The position numbers were made by a program, and so were the translations under genes. Positions 33,832-42,809 of a stretch of 64,000 nt of DNA are shown one piece after another (the first letter of the stretch is position 1; every line of letters begins with the position of its first letter). Origin of the DNA: Saccharothrix sp. HUAS TT1 (lineage in GTDB: Bacteria; Actinomycetota; Actinomycetes; Mycobacteriales; Pseudonocardiaceae); assembly GCF_040744945.1 (NCBI RefSeq), contig NZ_CP160453.1, forward strand, positions 4,526,001 to 4,590,000, written 5' to 3'. A model generated the notes under the pieces. The model searched no databases, was not told the origin of the DNA, and saw only the letters and a list, made by a program, of their open reading frames with translations.

Positions 33832-35504
33832 CCGCGCAGGTGCGGGACTTCCCGGTGCGCTGGCAGCAGCCGGGCGACGAGTCGGTCCAGTGGCGGTTCT
33901 TCGTCCAGAGCTTCCCCAACCAGGTGCCGCCGCTGGAGTTCGACGTGCTGGTGCGGCGCATCATGGCGGGCGCCGACCACGCCTTCGCCCGGCTCAAGGG
34001 CTCCTCCCAGGGCTCGCTGGCGCGTCGGGTCAACACCTACGTGTACCGGGCCGCCGCGCCGCAGACCTCCGACGCCGCACCGGAAGCCTCGGTGCCGGAC
34101 GCGCTGCGAGCCCTGCGCGACGCGGTCGACGACCTGCCGCGGTCCTGGGCGGAGGACCACCTGCCGCGGTTGCGGGCGTTCCTGGACGACTTCGGCGGGG
34201 TCGACCTCGGCGGGCTGCCGGACGCGGACCTCGCCGCGCACTTCGAGCGGGCCTGCGCCGAGCTGGGCGAGCTGTGGGAGCGGCACTTCCTGATCCTGTT
34301 CCCGGCCGCCGCAGCGGTGAACGAGTTCGAGCGGACCTACCGCGACCTGTTCGGCCAGGACGGCGCGCTCACGCCGTACCGGCTGCTGGGCGGCGTGCCG
34401 AACAAGACGGTCGAGGCGGGCAAGGCGCTGTGGCGGCTGAGCAGGCTGGCCGCCGACGTGCCGCCGGTCCGCGAGGTGCTGGAGCGGACCGAGCCGGAGC
34501 AGGTCGTCCCGGTGCTGGAGACCGCCCCCGAGGGGCGCGCGTTCCTGGCCGAGCTGCGGGACTTCCTGCGCGCCTACGGCCAGCGCGGCGACATGTGCAG
34601 CCTCACCGCGGAGAGCTGGCTGGAGGACCCGGCGCCGGTCGTCCGCACCATCGCCAGCTACCTGCGCCGGCCCGACAGCGCCTCGCCGGAGCTGACCCAG
34701 CGGCGCGCGGCCGAGGAGCGCGAGGAGGCCGTGGGCGGTGTCCGCGCCCGGCTCGCGGGCTACCCGAGGCCGGTGGCCGAGCTGTTCGAGCAGCTGCTCT
34801 CGGTCGCGCAGGTGGGCACCGCGCTCACCGAGGAGCACACCTTCTACATCGACTACGGCGGCGTGCACCAGGTGCGCCGGATCGTGCTGGAGCTGGGTCG
34901 GCGGCTGGTCGACCGCGGCGCGCTGGCCCGTCGCGAGGACGTGTTCATGCTCGGGGACGAGGACCTGCGGGCCGCGTTCACCGCGCCGGGCACGGTCGAC
35001 GTCGCCGCCGCGGTCCGGGCGAACGAGGACGAGATGCGGCGGTTCGCCGGGGTCGCGCCGCCGCCGGCCATCGGCTCCGGCGCGCCGCCCGCGATGTCGC
35101 CGACGTTCATGGCGTTCATGCGCAACATGTCCGGCATGGGCGGACCGCCGCCCGGCGCCGTGCCGCCCGCCGAACCCGGCACGGTGCGCGGCGTCCCCGG
35201 CTCGGCGGGCGTCGTGCGCGGCGTCGTCCGGGTCGTCCGCACGCTGGCCGAGTCGGACCGGCTGGGGCCGGGGGAGATCCTGGTCGCGCCGACCACCGCG
35301 CCGCCGTGGACGCCGCTGTTCGCGGTGGCGGGCGGCATCGTCACCGACACCGGTGGCGTGCTGTCGCACTGCGCGGTGGTGGCGCGCGAGTACGGCGTGC
35401 CCACGGTGGTCGGCGCGGCGGGCGCCACGAGCACCCTCGTGGACGGCCAGGTGGTCGAGGTGGACGGGAGCACCGGGGTGGTCCGGGTCGTCGGTGGGCC
35501 GTGA
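33828..35504 (+). CDS. PEP-utilising/rifampicin-phosphotransferase-like substrate and His-domain subunit
   Basis: The protein has 558 residues. The first 440 or so are helical and correspond in place and size to the substrate-binding (RD) domain of RPH. The C-terminal 90 residues are the swivelling phospho-His domain, with His514 in TDTGGVLSHCAVVAREYGVPTVVG. Together with the preceding 297-residue protein it adds up to 855 residues, close to single-chain RPH (about 860). A drug- or metabolite-phosphorylating enzyme is therefore likely; the substrate is unknown. A Met/Pro/Gly-rich stretch (about 420-455) links the domains. It is coupled to both neighbours by GTGA overlaps. Confidence 0.82.
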   Translation: MTAQVRDFPVRWQQPGDESVQWRFFVQSFPNQVPPLEFDVLVRRIMAGADHAFARLKGSSQGSLARRVNTYVYRAAAPQTSDAAPEASVPDALRALRDAVDDLPRSWAEDHLPRLRAFLDDFGGVDLGGLPDADLAAHFERACAELGELWERHFLILFPAAAAVNEFERTYRDLFGQDGALTPYRLLGGVPNKTVEAGKALWRLSRLAADVPPVREVLERTEPEQVVPVLETAPEGRAFLAELRDFLRAYGQRGDMCSLTAESWLEDPAPVVRTIASYLRRPDSASPELTQRRAAEEREEAVGGVRARLAGYPRPVAELFEQLLSVAQVGTALTEEHTFYIDYGGVHQVRRIVLELGRRLVDRGALARREDVFMLGDEDLRAAFTAPGTVDVAAAVRANEDEMRRFAGVAPPPAIGSGAPPAMSPTFMAFMRNMSGMGGPPPGAVPPAEPGTVRGVPGSAGVVRGVVRVVRTLAESDRLGPGEILVAPTTAPPWTPLFAVAGGIVTDTGGVLSHCAVVAREYGVPTVVGAAGATSTLVDGQVVEVDGSTGVVRVVGGP

Positions 35505-36898
35505 GCACCGCCCGCCCGCGGCGGGTCCCGGCGATCGTCGCCGGCGTGGTGCCGGCGATCGTCATCGGCCCGCTGAACTCGACCATGGTCGTGGTGGCGC
35601 TGCCGGACGTCTCGCGGCACTTCGGGCTCCGGCCCGGCGCGGAGAGCGCGATCGTCACCGCGTACCTGATCGCGATGGCCTGCCTGCTGCCGGTGGCGGG
35701 CAAGCTCGGCGACCGCCACGGGCGTCGCCGGGCCGTGCTGTCCGGCCTGGTCCTGTTCTCCGCCGCCTCCGCGGGCGCGGCCCTGAGCGGGGACTTCGCC
35801 CTCCTGGTGGGCTTCCGCGTGCTGCAGGCGGCCGGCGGGGCGCTGCTGCTGCCCAACGGCATGGCGATCCTGCGCGACGTGGTCCCGCCCGACCGGCTCG
35901 GCCGGACCCTGGGCGTGGTCGGGGTCGCCGCCCCGCTGGCCGCCGCCGCCGGGCCACCCCTGGGCGGGCTGCTGCTGTCGTTCGGCGACTGGCGGGCGCT
36001 GTTCGGGGTCAACCTGGTCCTGCTGCTCCTGCCGGTCGTGGTGGGCTGGGCGGTGCTGCCGCGCAGCCCGAGGTCGCCGTCCGCGCGCGGTTTCGACGGG
36101 TTCGGCGCGGTGCTGCTCTGCGTGCTGCTGGTGGCGTTCACGCAACTGCTGGGCGGCCCGCGCCCGGTGTGGGCTGCGGTGGCGTGGGCGGTCGTGCTGG
36201 CCGTGTCCGGCGTCGGGTTCGTGGTCCACGCGCTGCGGCACCCCGACCCGGTGGTGGCGCCCAGGCTGTTCCGCAACCGGGTCTTCACCGCGGCGGCCGC
36301 GGGCACGCTGCTGAGCAACGTCGCGCTGTACGGCGTGCTGCTCACGGTGCCGCTGGTGCTGGCCGCGCGGTCGGACTGGTCGCCGGGCGCGAGCGGGGTC
36401 GTGCTGTCCGCGGTGCTGGGGGCGGTCGCGGTGCTCACGCCGGTCGGCGGGTGGCTCGTGGACCACGTCGACCGGCGGTTGCTGGGCGTCGGCGGCTTCC
36501 TGGTGGTGGGCGCGAGCCTGCTGGTGGTGGCCTTCGCGGGCAGCGGGCTGGGCCAGGCCGCGCTGGCCGGCTGCCTCGCCGCCTGCGGCCTCGGCCTCGG
36601 GCTGGCGAACCCGGCCGTGCAGGTCGTGTCGATCGAGGCCGTGCCACCGGCCGAGACCGGCTCGGCCGGCGGCGTGCTCGCGACCACCCGGTACCTGGGC
36701 AGCATCACCTGCTCCGCGCTGCTGGCCGGCCCGCTCGCCGCGGTCGTGCACGGCGGCGGGTTCGCCGTCCCGTTCACCACGTACGCGGTGGCCGGTCTGG
36801 CCGGGGCCGTCGCGATGGCGACGCTGCCCGACCGGGCCCGTCGGCACGCGTCGCCCGCGCCGGGGGCGACCGCCGCCGGGTCCGCGCCGACGAGGTGA
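35501..36898 (+). CDS. MFS drug exporter, DHA2 (14-helix) type
   Basis: This 465-residue integral membrane protein has 14 predicted helices and a family motif near helix 1, GPLNSTMVVVALPDVSRHFG (DHA2 motif D1). The loop motif GKLGDRHGRRRAV is at about 65-78 and the antiporter motif C is around GVAAPLAAAAGPPLGGLL. It probably exports a toxic compound by proton antiport. GTGA overlap with the phosphotransferase subunit places modification and efflux of a drug-like compound under one MarR switch. Position next to the PKS/NRPS locus suggests self-resistance or product export, but this is inference. Confidence 0.9.
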   Translation: MSTARPRRVPAIVAGVVPAIVIGPLNSTMVVVALPDVSRHFGLRPGAESAIVTAYLIAMACLLPVAGKLGDRHGRRRAVLSGLVLFSAASAGAALSGDFALLVGFRVLQAAGGALLLPNGMAILRDVVPPDRLGRTLGVVGVAAPLAAAAGPPLGGLLLSFGDWRALFGVNLVLLLLPVVVGWAVLPRSPRSPSARGFDGFGAVLLCVLLVAFTQLLGGPRPVWAAVAWAVVLAVSGVGFVVHALRHPDPVVAPRLFRNRVFTAAAAGTLLSNVALYGVLLTVPLVLAARSDWSPGASGVVLSAVLGAVAVLTPVGGWLVDHVDRRLLGVGGFLVVGASLLVVAFAGSGLGQAALAGCLAACGLGLGLANPAVQVVSIEAVPPAETGSAGGVLATTRYLGSITCSALLAGPLAAVVHGGGFAVPFTTYAVAGLAGAVAMATLPDRARRHASPAPGATAAGSAPTR

Positions 36899-37283
36899 TT
36901 CGCGAAGCCCGAATCTATTTCGGATAATTCCGGCCGAACGCCCGGACAACGCGCTGTCGTGACCCTTCTCGGCTGAGTCAACTATCGTCTTCACTCAATA
37001 GGATGAATGCCTTCGACTTCGCCACACTGGCTCTATATTTAACGCCAGGTTAAGCGCGAGTGGACTCACCCTTATGGTTGCCCGACCATCTTCCCCGTGG
37101 TAGCGTCGCATTCGCCGATGTCCGGGAACATCACGCGAAGATCACATTCGAGGGGCGGGTTCCGCACTGTTCCCGACGCCGTCTCCGCCGCCGGTCACGC
37201 CGGTAGTGCTCGGAGAACGGGAATGGAAGTCACTCGCCGCGCTCGGGGGAGCCGTGAGGCGGGATGTCCAGTTTGGGGGGACT
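36899..37283. promoter_or_regulatory. A/T-richer promoter region of the SARP gene
   Basis: This 385-bp gene-free stretch is clearly A/T-richer than its surroundings. A candidate promoter has -35 ttcgac (37012-37017), a 16-bp spacer and -10 tatatt (37034-37039). It overlaps an inverted repeat, ttaac-gccag-gttaa (37039-37053), that could bind a regulator. The SARP start codon is 230 bp further on, leaving a long leader. Confidence 0.45.
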
Positions 37284-38042
37284 ATGAGGTACGAGATCCT
37301 GGGCGAATTAAGAGTCGTCTGCGCGGAGGGCGTCATCGCGCCCCGGGCCCGCAAGATCGAGGCGTTGCTGGCCATCCTGCTCGCGCGTGCCAACCAGGTG
37401 GTGTCGACCGATCAACTGGTCGTCGAGCTGTGGGGTGAATCGCCACCGGCGCGCGCGAACGCGGCCCTGTACGTCTACGTGTCCCAGCTGCGGAAGCTGC
37501 TGCACGGTGACGGCGACGAGAACAGCCCGATCGTCACCCGGACGCGGGGCTACAGCCTGCGCGTCGAGCCGGGCCGGCTCGACGTCGAGCAGTTCCAGGC
37601 CCTGTACGCCGAGGGCAGGCGGCTCTACCGGGCGAAGCAGTACGCGCCCGCCGTCGAGGTGCTGGACGCCGCGGTCCGGCTGTGGCGCGGTCCGGTCTTC
37701 GGCGGCCAGGTCGACAGCCCGGTGGTCGGCGCGTACTCGACGCTGCTGGAGGAGGGCCGGCTGGAGTGCCTGGAGCTGCAGATGGAGGCCGAGCTGTCGA
37801 TCGGCAGGCACCGCGAGGTGATCGGCAGGTTGTCCGCGCTCACCACCGAGTACGCCCTGCGGGAGACGTTCTACCAGTACCTGATGGTGGCGCTGCACCG
37901 CTCGGGCCGGCGGGCGGAGGCGTTGGAGACCTACCGCACCGCGCACCGGAGGCTGAACGAGGAGGTCGGCATCGGCCCGTGCCGCCCGCTGCAGGAGCTG
38001 CACCAGAAGATCCTGACCGACAACGCGTTCGTCGCGGCGTGA
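37284..38042 (+). CDS. SARP-family pathway-specific activator
   Basis: This 252-residue activator has an N-terminal OmpR-like winged helix (MRYEILGELRVV, then IEALLAILLARANQVVSTDQLVVELWG and NALYVYVSQLRKLL) and a bacterial transcriptional activation domain (about 95-245: VEQFQALYAEGRRLY, then RETFYQYLMVALHRSGRRAEALETYRTAHRRLNEEVGIGP). It is the small SARP type without NB-ARC or TPR domains. SARPs recruit RNA polymerase at antibiotic gene promoters through direct repeats. The ATG 37284 follows GGGGGG. Coupling to a type II thioesterase (GTGA) and location at the cluster edge make it the probable activator of the PKS/NRPS operon. Confidence 0.93.
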   Translation: MRYEILGELRVVCAEGVIAPRARKIEALLAILLARANQVVSTDQLVVELWGESPPARANAALYVYVSQLRKLLHGDGDENSPIVTRTRGYSLRVEPGRLDVEQFQALYAEGRRLYRAKQYAPAVEVLDAAVRLWRGPVFGGQVDSPVVGAYSTLLEEGRLECLELQMEAELSIGRHREVIGRLSALTTEYALRETFYQYLMVALHRSGRRAEALETYRTAHRRLNEEVGIGPCRPLQELHQKILTDNAFVAA

Positions 38043-38812
38043 GGGGCGGGGTGGTCCACCCGGCGGTCGACCGGGAGGCGTGGGTCCGCCGGTTCCACGA
38101 GGTGCGGGGCAGCCGGGTCCGCCTGGTGTGCCTGCCGCACGCGGGCGGCTCGGCGCCGTTCTTCCACCCGCTGTCCGCGGCGCTGCCGCCCGGCGTCGAG
38201 GCGCTGTGCGTGCAGTACCCCGGGCGGCAGGACCGCAGGCACGAGCGGCCGGTCGAGGACATCGGGCAGTTGGCCGACCTGGTCACCGCCGCTGTGCGCC
38301 CCTGGGCCGACGCGCCGCTGGCGCTGTTCGGCCACAGCATGGGCGCCACCCTCGGCTTCGAGGTGGCGCGCAGGCTCGAAGCCGAGGGCGTCGTGCCGGT
38401 CGCGCTGTTCTGCTCGGGCAGGCGCGCCCCGGTGGTCGGCGGGCCGGAGCCGCCGCGCCGGCGGGACGACGACGGCCTGCTGGACGAGGTCCGCGAGCTG
38501 AGCGGGACGGACCTGCGGTTGCTCGCCGACGAGGAGGTGCTGCGCCTGGTGCTGCCGGCGATCCGCGCCGACTACCGGGCGATCGAGCGCTACGAGTGCG
38601 AGCCGGGTGCGGCGGTCGGGTGCCCGATCACCGCCCTGGTGGGCGACGCCGACCCGCGGGTGGGCGTCGGGGACGCGGACGCGTGGCGCGACCGCACGAC
38701 CGGTGGCTTCTCGCTGCACACCTTCACCGGCGGCCACTTCTTCCTGGCCGACCACTGGTCGCGGGTGGCCGAGGTGATCGGCGCGGAACTGCGCGGGGTG
38801 CTGCGCGAGTAA
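38039..38812 (+). CDS. Type II (editing) thioesterase
   Basis: This 257-residue alpha/beta hydrolase typically clears stalled or wrong acyl groups from PKS and NRPS carrier proteins. It has LVCLPHAGGSAPFFHPLSAALP at the N-terminus, the nucleophile elbow GHSMG (Ser100), an Asp in GDADPRV, and the catalytic His in TGGHFFLADHW. Start GTG 38039 overlaps the SARP stop; GTG 38051 with a better GGGGCGGG is an alternative. It shares the SARP transcript, not the minus-strand biosynthetic operon. After the stop the same frame continues with LRE-rich repeats that look like duplicated C-terminus. Confidence 0.92.
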   Translation: MRGGVVHPAVDREAWVRRFHEVRGSRVRLVCLPHAGGSAPFFHPLSAALPPGVEALCVQYPGRQDRRHERPVEDIGQLADLVTAAVRPWADAPLALFGHSMGATLGFEVARRLEAEGVVPVALFCSGRRAPVVGGPEPPRRRDDDGLLDEVRELSGTDLRLLADEEVLRLVLPAIRADYRAIERYECEPGAAVGCPITALVGDADPRVGVGDADAWRDRTTGGFSLHTFTGGHFFLADHWSRVAEVIGAELRGVLRE

Positions 38813-38907
38813 CCGCCTGGAGTGCCGGGCCGGAAGCTGCGCGAGGTGCCGCCCGAGGTGGCCGGCCGGGAGCTGCCTGAAGAACTGCGCGAGCAACCGC
38901 CCGGGGC

Positions 38908-38938
38908 GCCCGGCGGACCCGAACCGGGGCCGCCGGGC
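38908..38938. terminator. Bidirectional hairpin at the end of the biosynthetic operon
   Basis: Arms gcccggcgg (38908-38916) and ccgccgggc (38930-38938) lie between the convergent thioesterase and carrier-protein genes, just past the last gene of the minus-strand operon. Confidence 0.6.
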
Positions 38939-38951
38939 ACGACCCGCGCGG

Positions 38952-39269
38952 TCAGTCGCGGTCATCGGCCGTCGAGCCTTCCCGATCACCGGCCGCCGGT
39001 CCCCGGTCACCGGTCGCCGGGTCTTCCCGGTCGCCGGTCAGGTGGTCCCACCAGCCGCGCAGCGTCGGGCCGGCCGCCAGTTCCCGGAACTCGACGCGGA
39101 CGCCCGCCCGCTCCCAGTCGTTGACCAGCTGCATCATCTCCAGCGAGCCGAGGCCGAGCACCACCAGGTTCTCGTCCACGTCGATGTCGTCCGGGTCGAC
39201 GCCGAGCCGCCTCGCGACCGCCTCGCGCACGTCCTGCCGGGTCAGCACCCGGGATGGGCTTGTCATCAT
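38952..39269 (-). CDS. Discrete aryl/acyl carrier protein
   Basis: This 105-residue carrier protein is modified with phosphopantetheine at Ser42 in VLGLGSLEMMQLVNDWE. It most resembles the ArCP domains of aryl-capped pathways (EntB/VibB C-terminal domain style, with RRLGVDPDDIDVDENLVVLGL). It ends in a 25-residue Asp/Gly/Arg-rich disordered tail with repeated GDRE units. ATGA overlap with the aryl-AMP ligase gene marks that enzyme as its loader. Either ATG at 39269 or the next at 39266 may start it; GGAGAGG precedes both. Confidence 0.88.
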   Translation of the reverse strand: MMTSPSRVLTRQDVREAVARRLGVDPDDIDVDENLVVLGLGSLEMMQLVNDWERAGVRVEFRELAAGPTLRGWWDHLTGDREDPATGDRGPAAGDREGSTADDRD

Positions 39270-40891
39270 CGGTTCCTCTCCGCTCGGTCACCGGCCCGCG
39301 ACCCGGTGGCGATCGCGGCGCGCAGCGCACCGCGGTCGACCTTGCCGAGCGGGGTGAGGGGCAGCGCGTCGACGAACTCGACGCGGTCGGGGAGCTTGAA
39401 GTCGGCGACGCCCCTGGCGTGCAGCATGCGCTTCAGCTCGACCGCGGCGGGCGGGTCGCCGACCGCGGTGACGAACGCGCAGGTCCGCTCGCCGAGCAGG
39501 TCGTCGGGCATGGCCACGACCGCGACCTGGCGCACCGCGGGGTGCTCCAGCAGGTAGCCCTCGACCTCGGCGGGCGAGATCTTGTCGCCGCCGCGGATGA
39601 TGACGTCCTTGGCGCGGCCCTCGACGGCCAGCGAGCCGGACGGCGTCAGCCGCACGATGTCACCGGTCCGGTAGAACCCGTCGGCGGTGAACGCCTTCGC
39701 GTTGTGCTCGGGCGACCGGAAGTACCCGCGGATGGTGTACGGGCCGCGCACCAGCAGGTGCCCGGCCTCACCGGGCGCGACGTCGCGCTCCTCGTCGTCC
39801 ACGATGCGCAGCTCGTCGGCGGGCGACAGCGGCCGGCCCTGGGTCGTGGTCCTGGTCTCCTCGTCGTCGGACGCCGCGGAGTAGAGCAGGAAGCCCTCCG
39901 CCATGCCGAACGACTGGGTGAGCACGCAGCCGAGCGCGGGACCGGTGCGCCGCGCCAGCTCGACGGGCAGCGGCGCGCCGCCGACGAGCACCGTCCGCAA
40001 CGACGACAGGTCGCGGGAGGTCCACGCCACCTCGTCCAGCCACAGCCGCACGATGGTCGGCGCGAGCGCGGTGAACGTGACGCGCTCCCGTTCGACCAGC
40101 TCGAAGCACGTCCCGGCGGTCGCCTCCTCGACCAGCACGACGGTGCCGCCCGCGTGCAGCGTGCCGAGCGCGCCGGGGCAGCCCAGGGACAGGTTGAACT
40201 CGATCGGCAGCACGGCCAGGTACACGTCGTCGGCCGTCACCGAGCACACCTCGACGCTCGCCCGCAGCTGGTAGGCGTAGTCGTCGTGGGTGCGCGGCAC
40301 CAGCTTGGGCAGCGCGGTCGTGCCGCCGGACAGCAGGAAGAACGCCACGTCGGACGGGTCGGGCCGGGGCAGCGGCACGGGGTCGCGCTCCACCTCCGCC
40401 AACGGCGTGAAGCCGCCCGCCTCGCCGACCACGAACACGTGGCGCAGCGCCGGGAACGCCTCCCCGGCCCGCGCGGCCAGCTCCACCTGCCCCTCGGCGA
40501 CGACGTAGCCGACCGCGCCGGAGGCGGCGCACAGGTGCCCGATCTCGGTGGCGCGGTGGGCCGGCAGCGCGAACACCGGGTGCGCGCCCGCCCGCAGCAG
40601 CGCGAAGTGGACGGCCACGAACTCCGGGATGTTGGGCAGCTGCACCAGGACGCGGTCGCCGGGCCGGATGCCGCGCTCGGCGAACCCGGCCGCCAGCCGG
40701 TGCGCCCACTCGTCCAGCTCGGCGTAGGTGACGCGCCGGTCGCGGTGCACCAGCGCGGTCCGGTCCCGGTTCGCCGCCGCCCAGCCGGACAGCAGGGTCC
40801 CGAGGTCGTCGCCGCGCCAGTAGCCCGCCCGGCGGTACCCGGCCGCCACGTCCTCCGGCCACGGGGTGCAGTCCGCCCGCACGCCGCTCAC
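39266..40891 (-). CDS. Aryl-AMP ligase (DhbE/EntE-like)
   Basis: This 541-residue adenylate-forming enzyme activates a hydroxybenzoate-type acid and loads it on the carrier protein. It is very similar in pattern to Dhb[23 protein letters not shown] (A3), [22 protein letters not shown] with the Asn used by 2-hydroxy-aryl ligases, [10 protein letters not shown] (A5), TQGRPLSP, and [23 protein letters not shown]; the A10-region Lys is in LTPLGKVDR. Salicylate, 2,3-dihydroxybenzoate or a relative is likely, but the exact acid is not determined. No isochorismate or salicylate synthase is in the window. GTG 40891 overlaps the KAS III gene stop. Confidence 0.9.
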   Translation of the reverse strand: MSGVRADCTPWPEDVAAGYRRAGYWRGDDLGTLLSGWAAANRDRTALVHRDRRVTYAELDEWAHRLAAGFAERGIRPGDRVLVQLPNIPEFVAVHFALLRAGAHPVFALPAHRATEIGHLCAASGAVGYVVAEGQVELAARAGEAFPALRHVFVVGEAGGFTPLAEVERDPVPLPRPDPSDVAFFLLSGGTTALPKLVPRTHDDYAYQLRASVEVCSVTADDVYLAVLPIEFNLSLGCPGALGTLHAGGTVVLVEEATAGTCFELVERERVTFTALAPTIVRLWLDEVAWTSRDLSSLRTVLVGGAPLPVELARRTGPALGCVLTQSFGMAEGFLLYSAASDDEETRTTTQGRPLSPADELRIVDDEERDVAPGEAGHLLVRGPYTIRGYFRSPEHNAKAFTADGFYRTGDIVRLTPSGSLAVEGRAKDVIIRGGDKISPAEVEGYLLEHPAVRQVAVVAMPDDLLGERTCAFVTAVGDPPAAVELKRMLHARGVADFKLPDRVEFVDALPLTPLGKVDRGALRAAIATGSRAGDRAERNR

Positions 40892-41913
40892 CTCGCGCCC
40901 TCGACGCGCAGCACGGCCGCTCCCGCCTCGATGCCCGACGTCTTGCTGACCAGCAGCACGTGGTCGCCCTCGCCCACCTCGTCCTCGTGCAGCAGGTGTT
41001 CGAGCCCGGCGACGAGGTCGGTGCCGCCCGCGTGCCCGAGGCGCCGGTTGAACTCCCACGTGGAGTCGGCGACGTCGATCCCGAGGGGGTCGAGGAAACC
41101 GCTCTTGAGCAGGCTCCAGCACAGGCCGGGCACGACCACCTTGGTGACGTCGGCCGCGGTGATCCCGGCTTCCTCCAGGGTCCTGCCGACGACGTCCACG
41201 ACGATGTCGCCCGCGTGCGACAGGGGCGGCGGCACGCCCTCCTCCCAGCGCGCCCGCCAGTAGTCGGTGCGGTCGCCCAGGTTCAGCGACGTGCCGACCG
41301 TGATGCCGGGCGGGAACAGCCGCTCGCCACCCCGGTGCAGCTCCTCCATCGAGGAGTCGGAGCGGGAGCCGACCGCGAGCAGCCTGGCGAAGCCGCCGCG
41401 CTTCGACACGACCGCGGCGGAACCGGCGTCGGCCATCACGAAGACCCGGCCCGAGGTCCACCGGTCGACCAGCGGGGTGGAGAAGTTGTCCGCGGCGGTG
41501 AGCAGGGCGGCGGTGCGCCCGGGGTCGGCGAGCAGCGTGCACGCGGCCAGCTCCACCGAGCTGATGACGCCGAGGCAGCCGTGCCGGATCTCCAGCGCCG
41601 GCGCCGATCCGCCGACGGTGTTGCGGAGGATGTAGTGCGGCGCCGACCAGCCGTCCGGCCCCTGGTGGTGCACGATGCTGTGCAGGAGCAGCGAGATGTC
41701 CTCGTCGGCGTGCCCGGACCGCTTCAGCGCCTCGCGGGCCGCGTGCACGGCCATGTCCGGCGCGGGCACCTCGCCGCCGACCGCCACCGAGATGATGCCG
41801 CCCGCCTCGCGCTCGCCCGCGTCGTACCAGCCGCGCTCCACCGCTTCGGCCGTGGTGACCCGCTCGGGCAGGTAGGTGCCGATCCCGGCGAGGTAGATGT
41901 CGTCCAGCTTCAT
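40888..41913 (-). CDS. KAS III-like acyltransferase with altered catalytic His
   Basis: This 341-residue thiolase-fold protein is of the CerJ/ChlB3-type KAS III group that moves acyl groups rather than condensing them. Cys113 lies in RHGCLGVISSVELA, and the C-terminal block WEFNRRLGHAGGTD (about 286-299) matches that group. Where relatives have VLPHFG the sequence reads VVPGLC, so the usual His is Gly263. ATG 41913 is used; an in-frame GTG five codons earlier is possible. It sits between methyltransferase and aryl-AMP ligase, so transfer of the aryl group from its carrier to a PKS/NRPS carrier or to a hydroxyl is the likely job. Confidence 0.85.
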   Translation of the reverse strand: MKLDDIYLAGIGTYLPERVTTAEAVERGWYDAGEREAGGIISVAVGGEVPAPDMAVHAAREALKRSGHADEDISLLLHSIVHHQGPDGWSAPHYILRNTVGGSAPALEIRHGCLGVISSVELAACTLLADPGRTAALLTAADNFSTPLVDRWTSGRVFVMADAGSAAVVSKRGGFARLLAVGSRSDSSMEELHRGGERLFPPGITVGTSLNLGDRTDYWRARWEEGVPPPLSHAGDIVVDVVGRTLEEAGITAADVTKVVVPGLCWSLLKSGFLDPLGIDVADSTWEFNRRLGHAGGTDLVAGLEHLLHEDEVGEGDHVLLVSKTSGIEAGAAVLRVEGAR

Positions 41914-41933
41914 GGGTTCGTCCACTTCTCCTG

Positions 41934-42809
41934 TCAGGTGACGGGCGGCTTGCGGTACACCGAGACGTGCGCGCCGCTGGCCGCGGTGAACGGCTCGCCG
42001 CGCCACCCGCCCCGGCGGTCTTCGAGGTCGAGGCCGGCGAGTCGGGCCATGAGGTCCAGCTCGCTCGGCCACGCGTAGCGGAACTGGAAGTGGTACCCGC
42101 GCGCCGCGCCGCCCTCGACCAGCTCGTAGTCGACGTCGAGCAGCTGCGCGACGCGGTCGTGCCCGACCACGCCCATCCCCAGCACGTCCGCGCCGCGCCG
42201 GGTCAGCTCCCGGCGACGACCGGCCCGCGCGCCCCGGTCGAACCGGGCCTGGTCGGGCACGAACGCCTGCACGACCAGCGCGCCACCGGGCCGCAGCCGC
42301 TCGGCGGCGTTGCGCGCGCACCGGACCTGCCGGTCCTGCGCCAGCAGGCTGAACAGCGTGTTGTAGGTGGCGAACACGACGTCGAACGGCCCGTCGACGG
42401 CCGGTTCGGTGAAGTCGCCGGCGACGATCGCGACGGCGTCCGCGCCCGGTTTCGCCCGCAGCAGGTCCAGCATCGGCTCGGACGCGTCGACGCCGGTCAC
42501 CGCGAAGCCCGCGCGGGCCAGCGGCAGCGCGATGCGCCCGCTGCCGACGCCGAGTTCGAGCAGGCGCGGACGCCCGCCGCCCGGCGTGATCCGCTCGGCC
42601 AGCCCGGCGAGGAACGCCACCGCGTCGTCGCCGTCGTCCTGGAGGCCGACGACCCAGCGGTCGTAGATCTCGGCCAGCCCGTCCGCGGCGGCGGACGGGT
42701 CGTACCCGTCGAGGTCGGCCATCAGCGCCAGCACTTCCGTTCCGGGGAGGGCGGGATTCGCGACCACCCTGGCAGCGGGACCTAAAGCGCGCCTTTCCGC
42801 GATCTCCAT
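41934..42809 (-). CDS. SAM-dependent methyltransferase
   Basis: This 291-residue class I methyltransferase has motif I LLELGVGSGRIALPLARAG at about 95-113, acidic motif II VTGVDASEPML, and post-motif DVVFATYNTLFSLL. The N-terminal 70 residues are helical. It probably O-, N- or C-methylates the PKS/NRPS product or its aryl unit; the target is unknown. Its ATG 42809 shares one base with the stop of the giant PKS (TGATG), so it is translated directly after it, and only 20 bp separate it from the KAS III-like gene. Confidence 0.88.
   Translation of the reverse strand: MEIAERRALGPAARVVANPALPGTEVLALMADLDGYDPSAAADGLAEIYDRWVVGLQDDGDDAVAFLAGLAERITPGGGRPRLLELGVGSGRIALPLARAGFAVTGVDASEPMLDLLRAKPGADAVAIVAGDFTEPAVDGPFDVVFATYNTLFSLLAQDRQVRCARNAAERLRPGGALVVQAFVPDQARFDRGARAGRRRELTRRGADVLGMGVVGHDRVAQLLDVDYELVEGGAARGYHFQFRYAWPSELDLMARLAGLDLEDRRGGWRGEPFTAASGAHVSVYRKPPVT

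Noticed and set aside
32938..35504. Split RPH taken as a sign of a rifamycin (ansamycin) cluster
   Set aside because: The PKS has a KSQ acetyl loader and no AHBA genes or amide synthase are present; resistance to a different compound is equally possible.
38822..39124. Plus-strand ORF after the thioesterase as a separate gene
   Set aside because: It has no ribosome site, is repeat-like and Pro/Arg-rich, and runs into the carrier-protein gene on the other strand.
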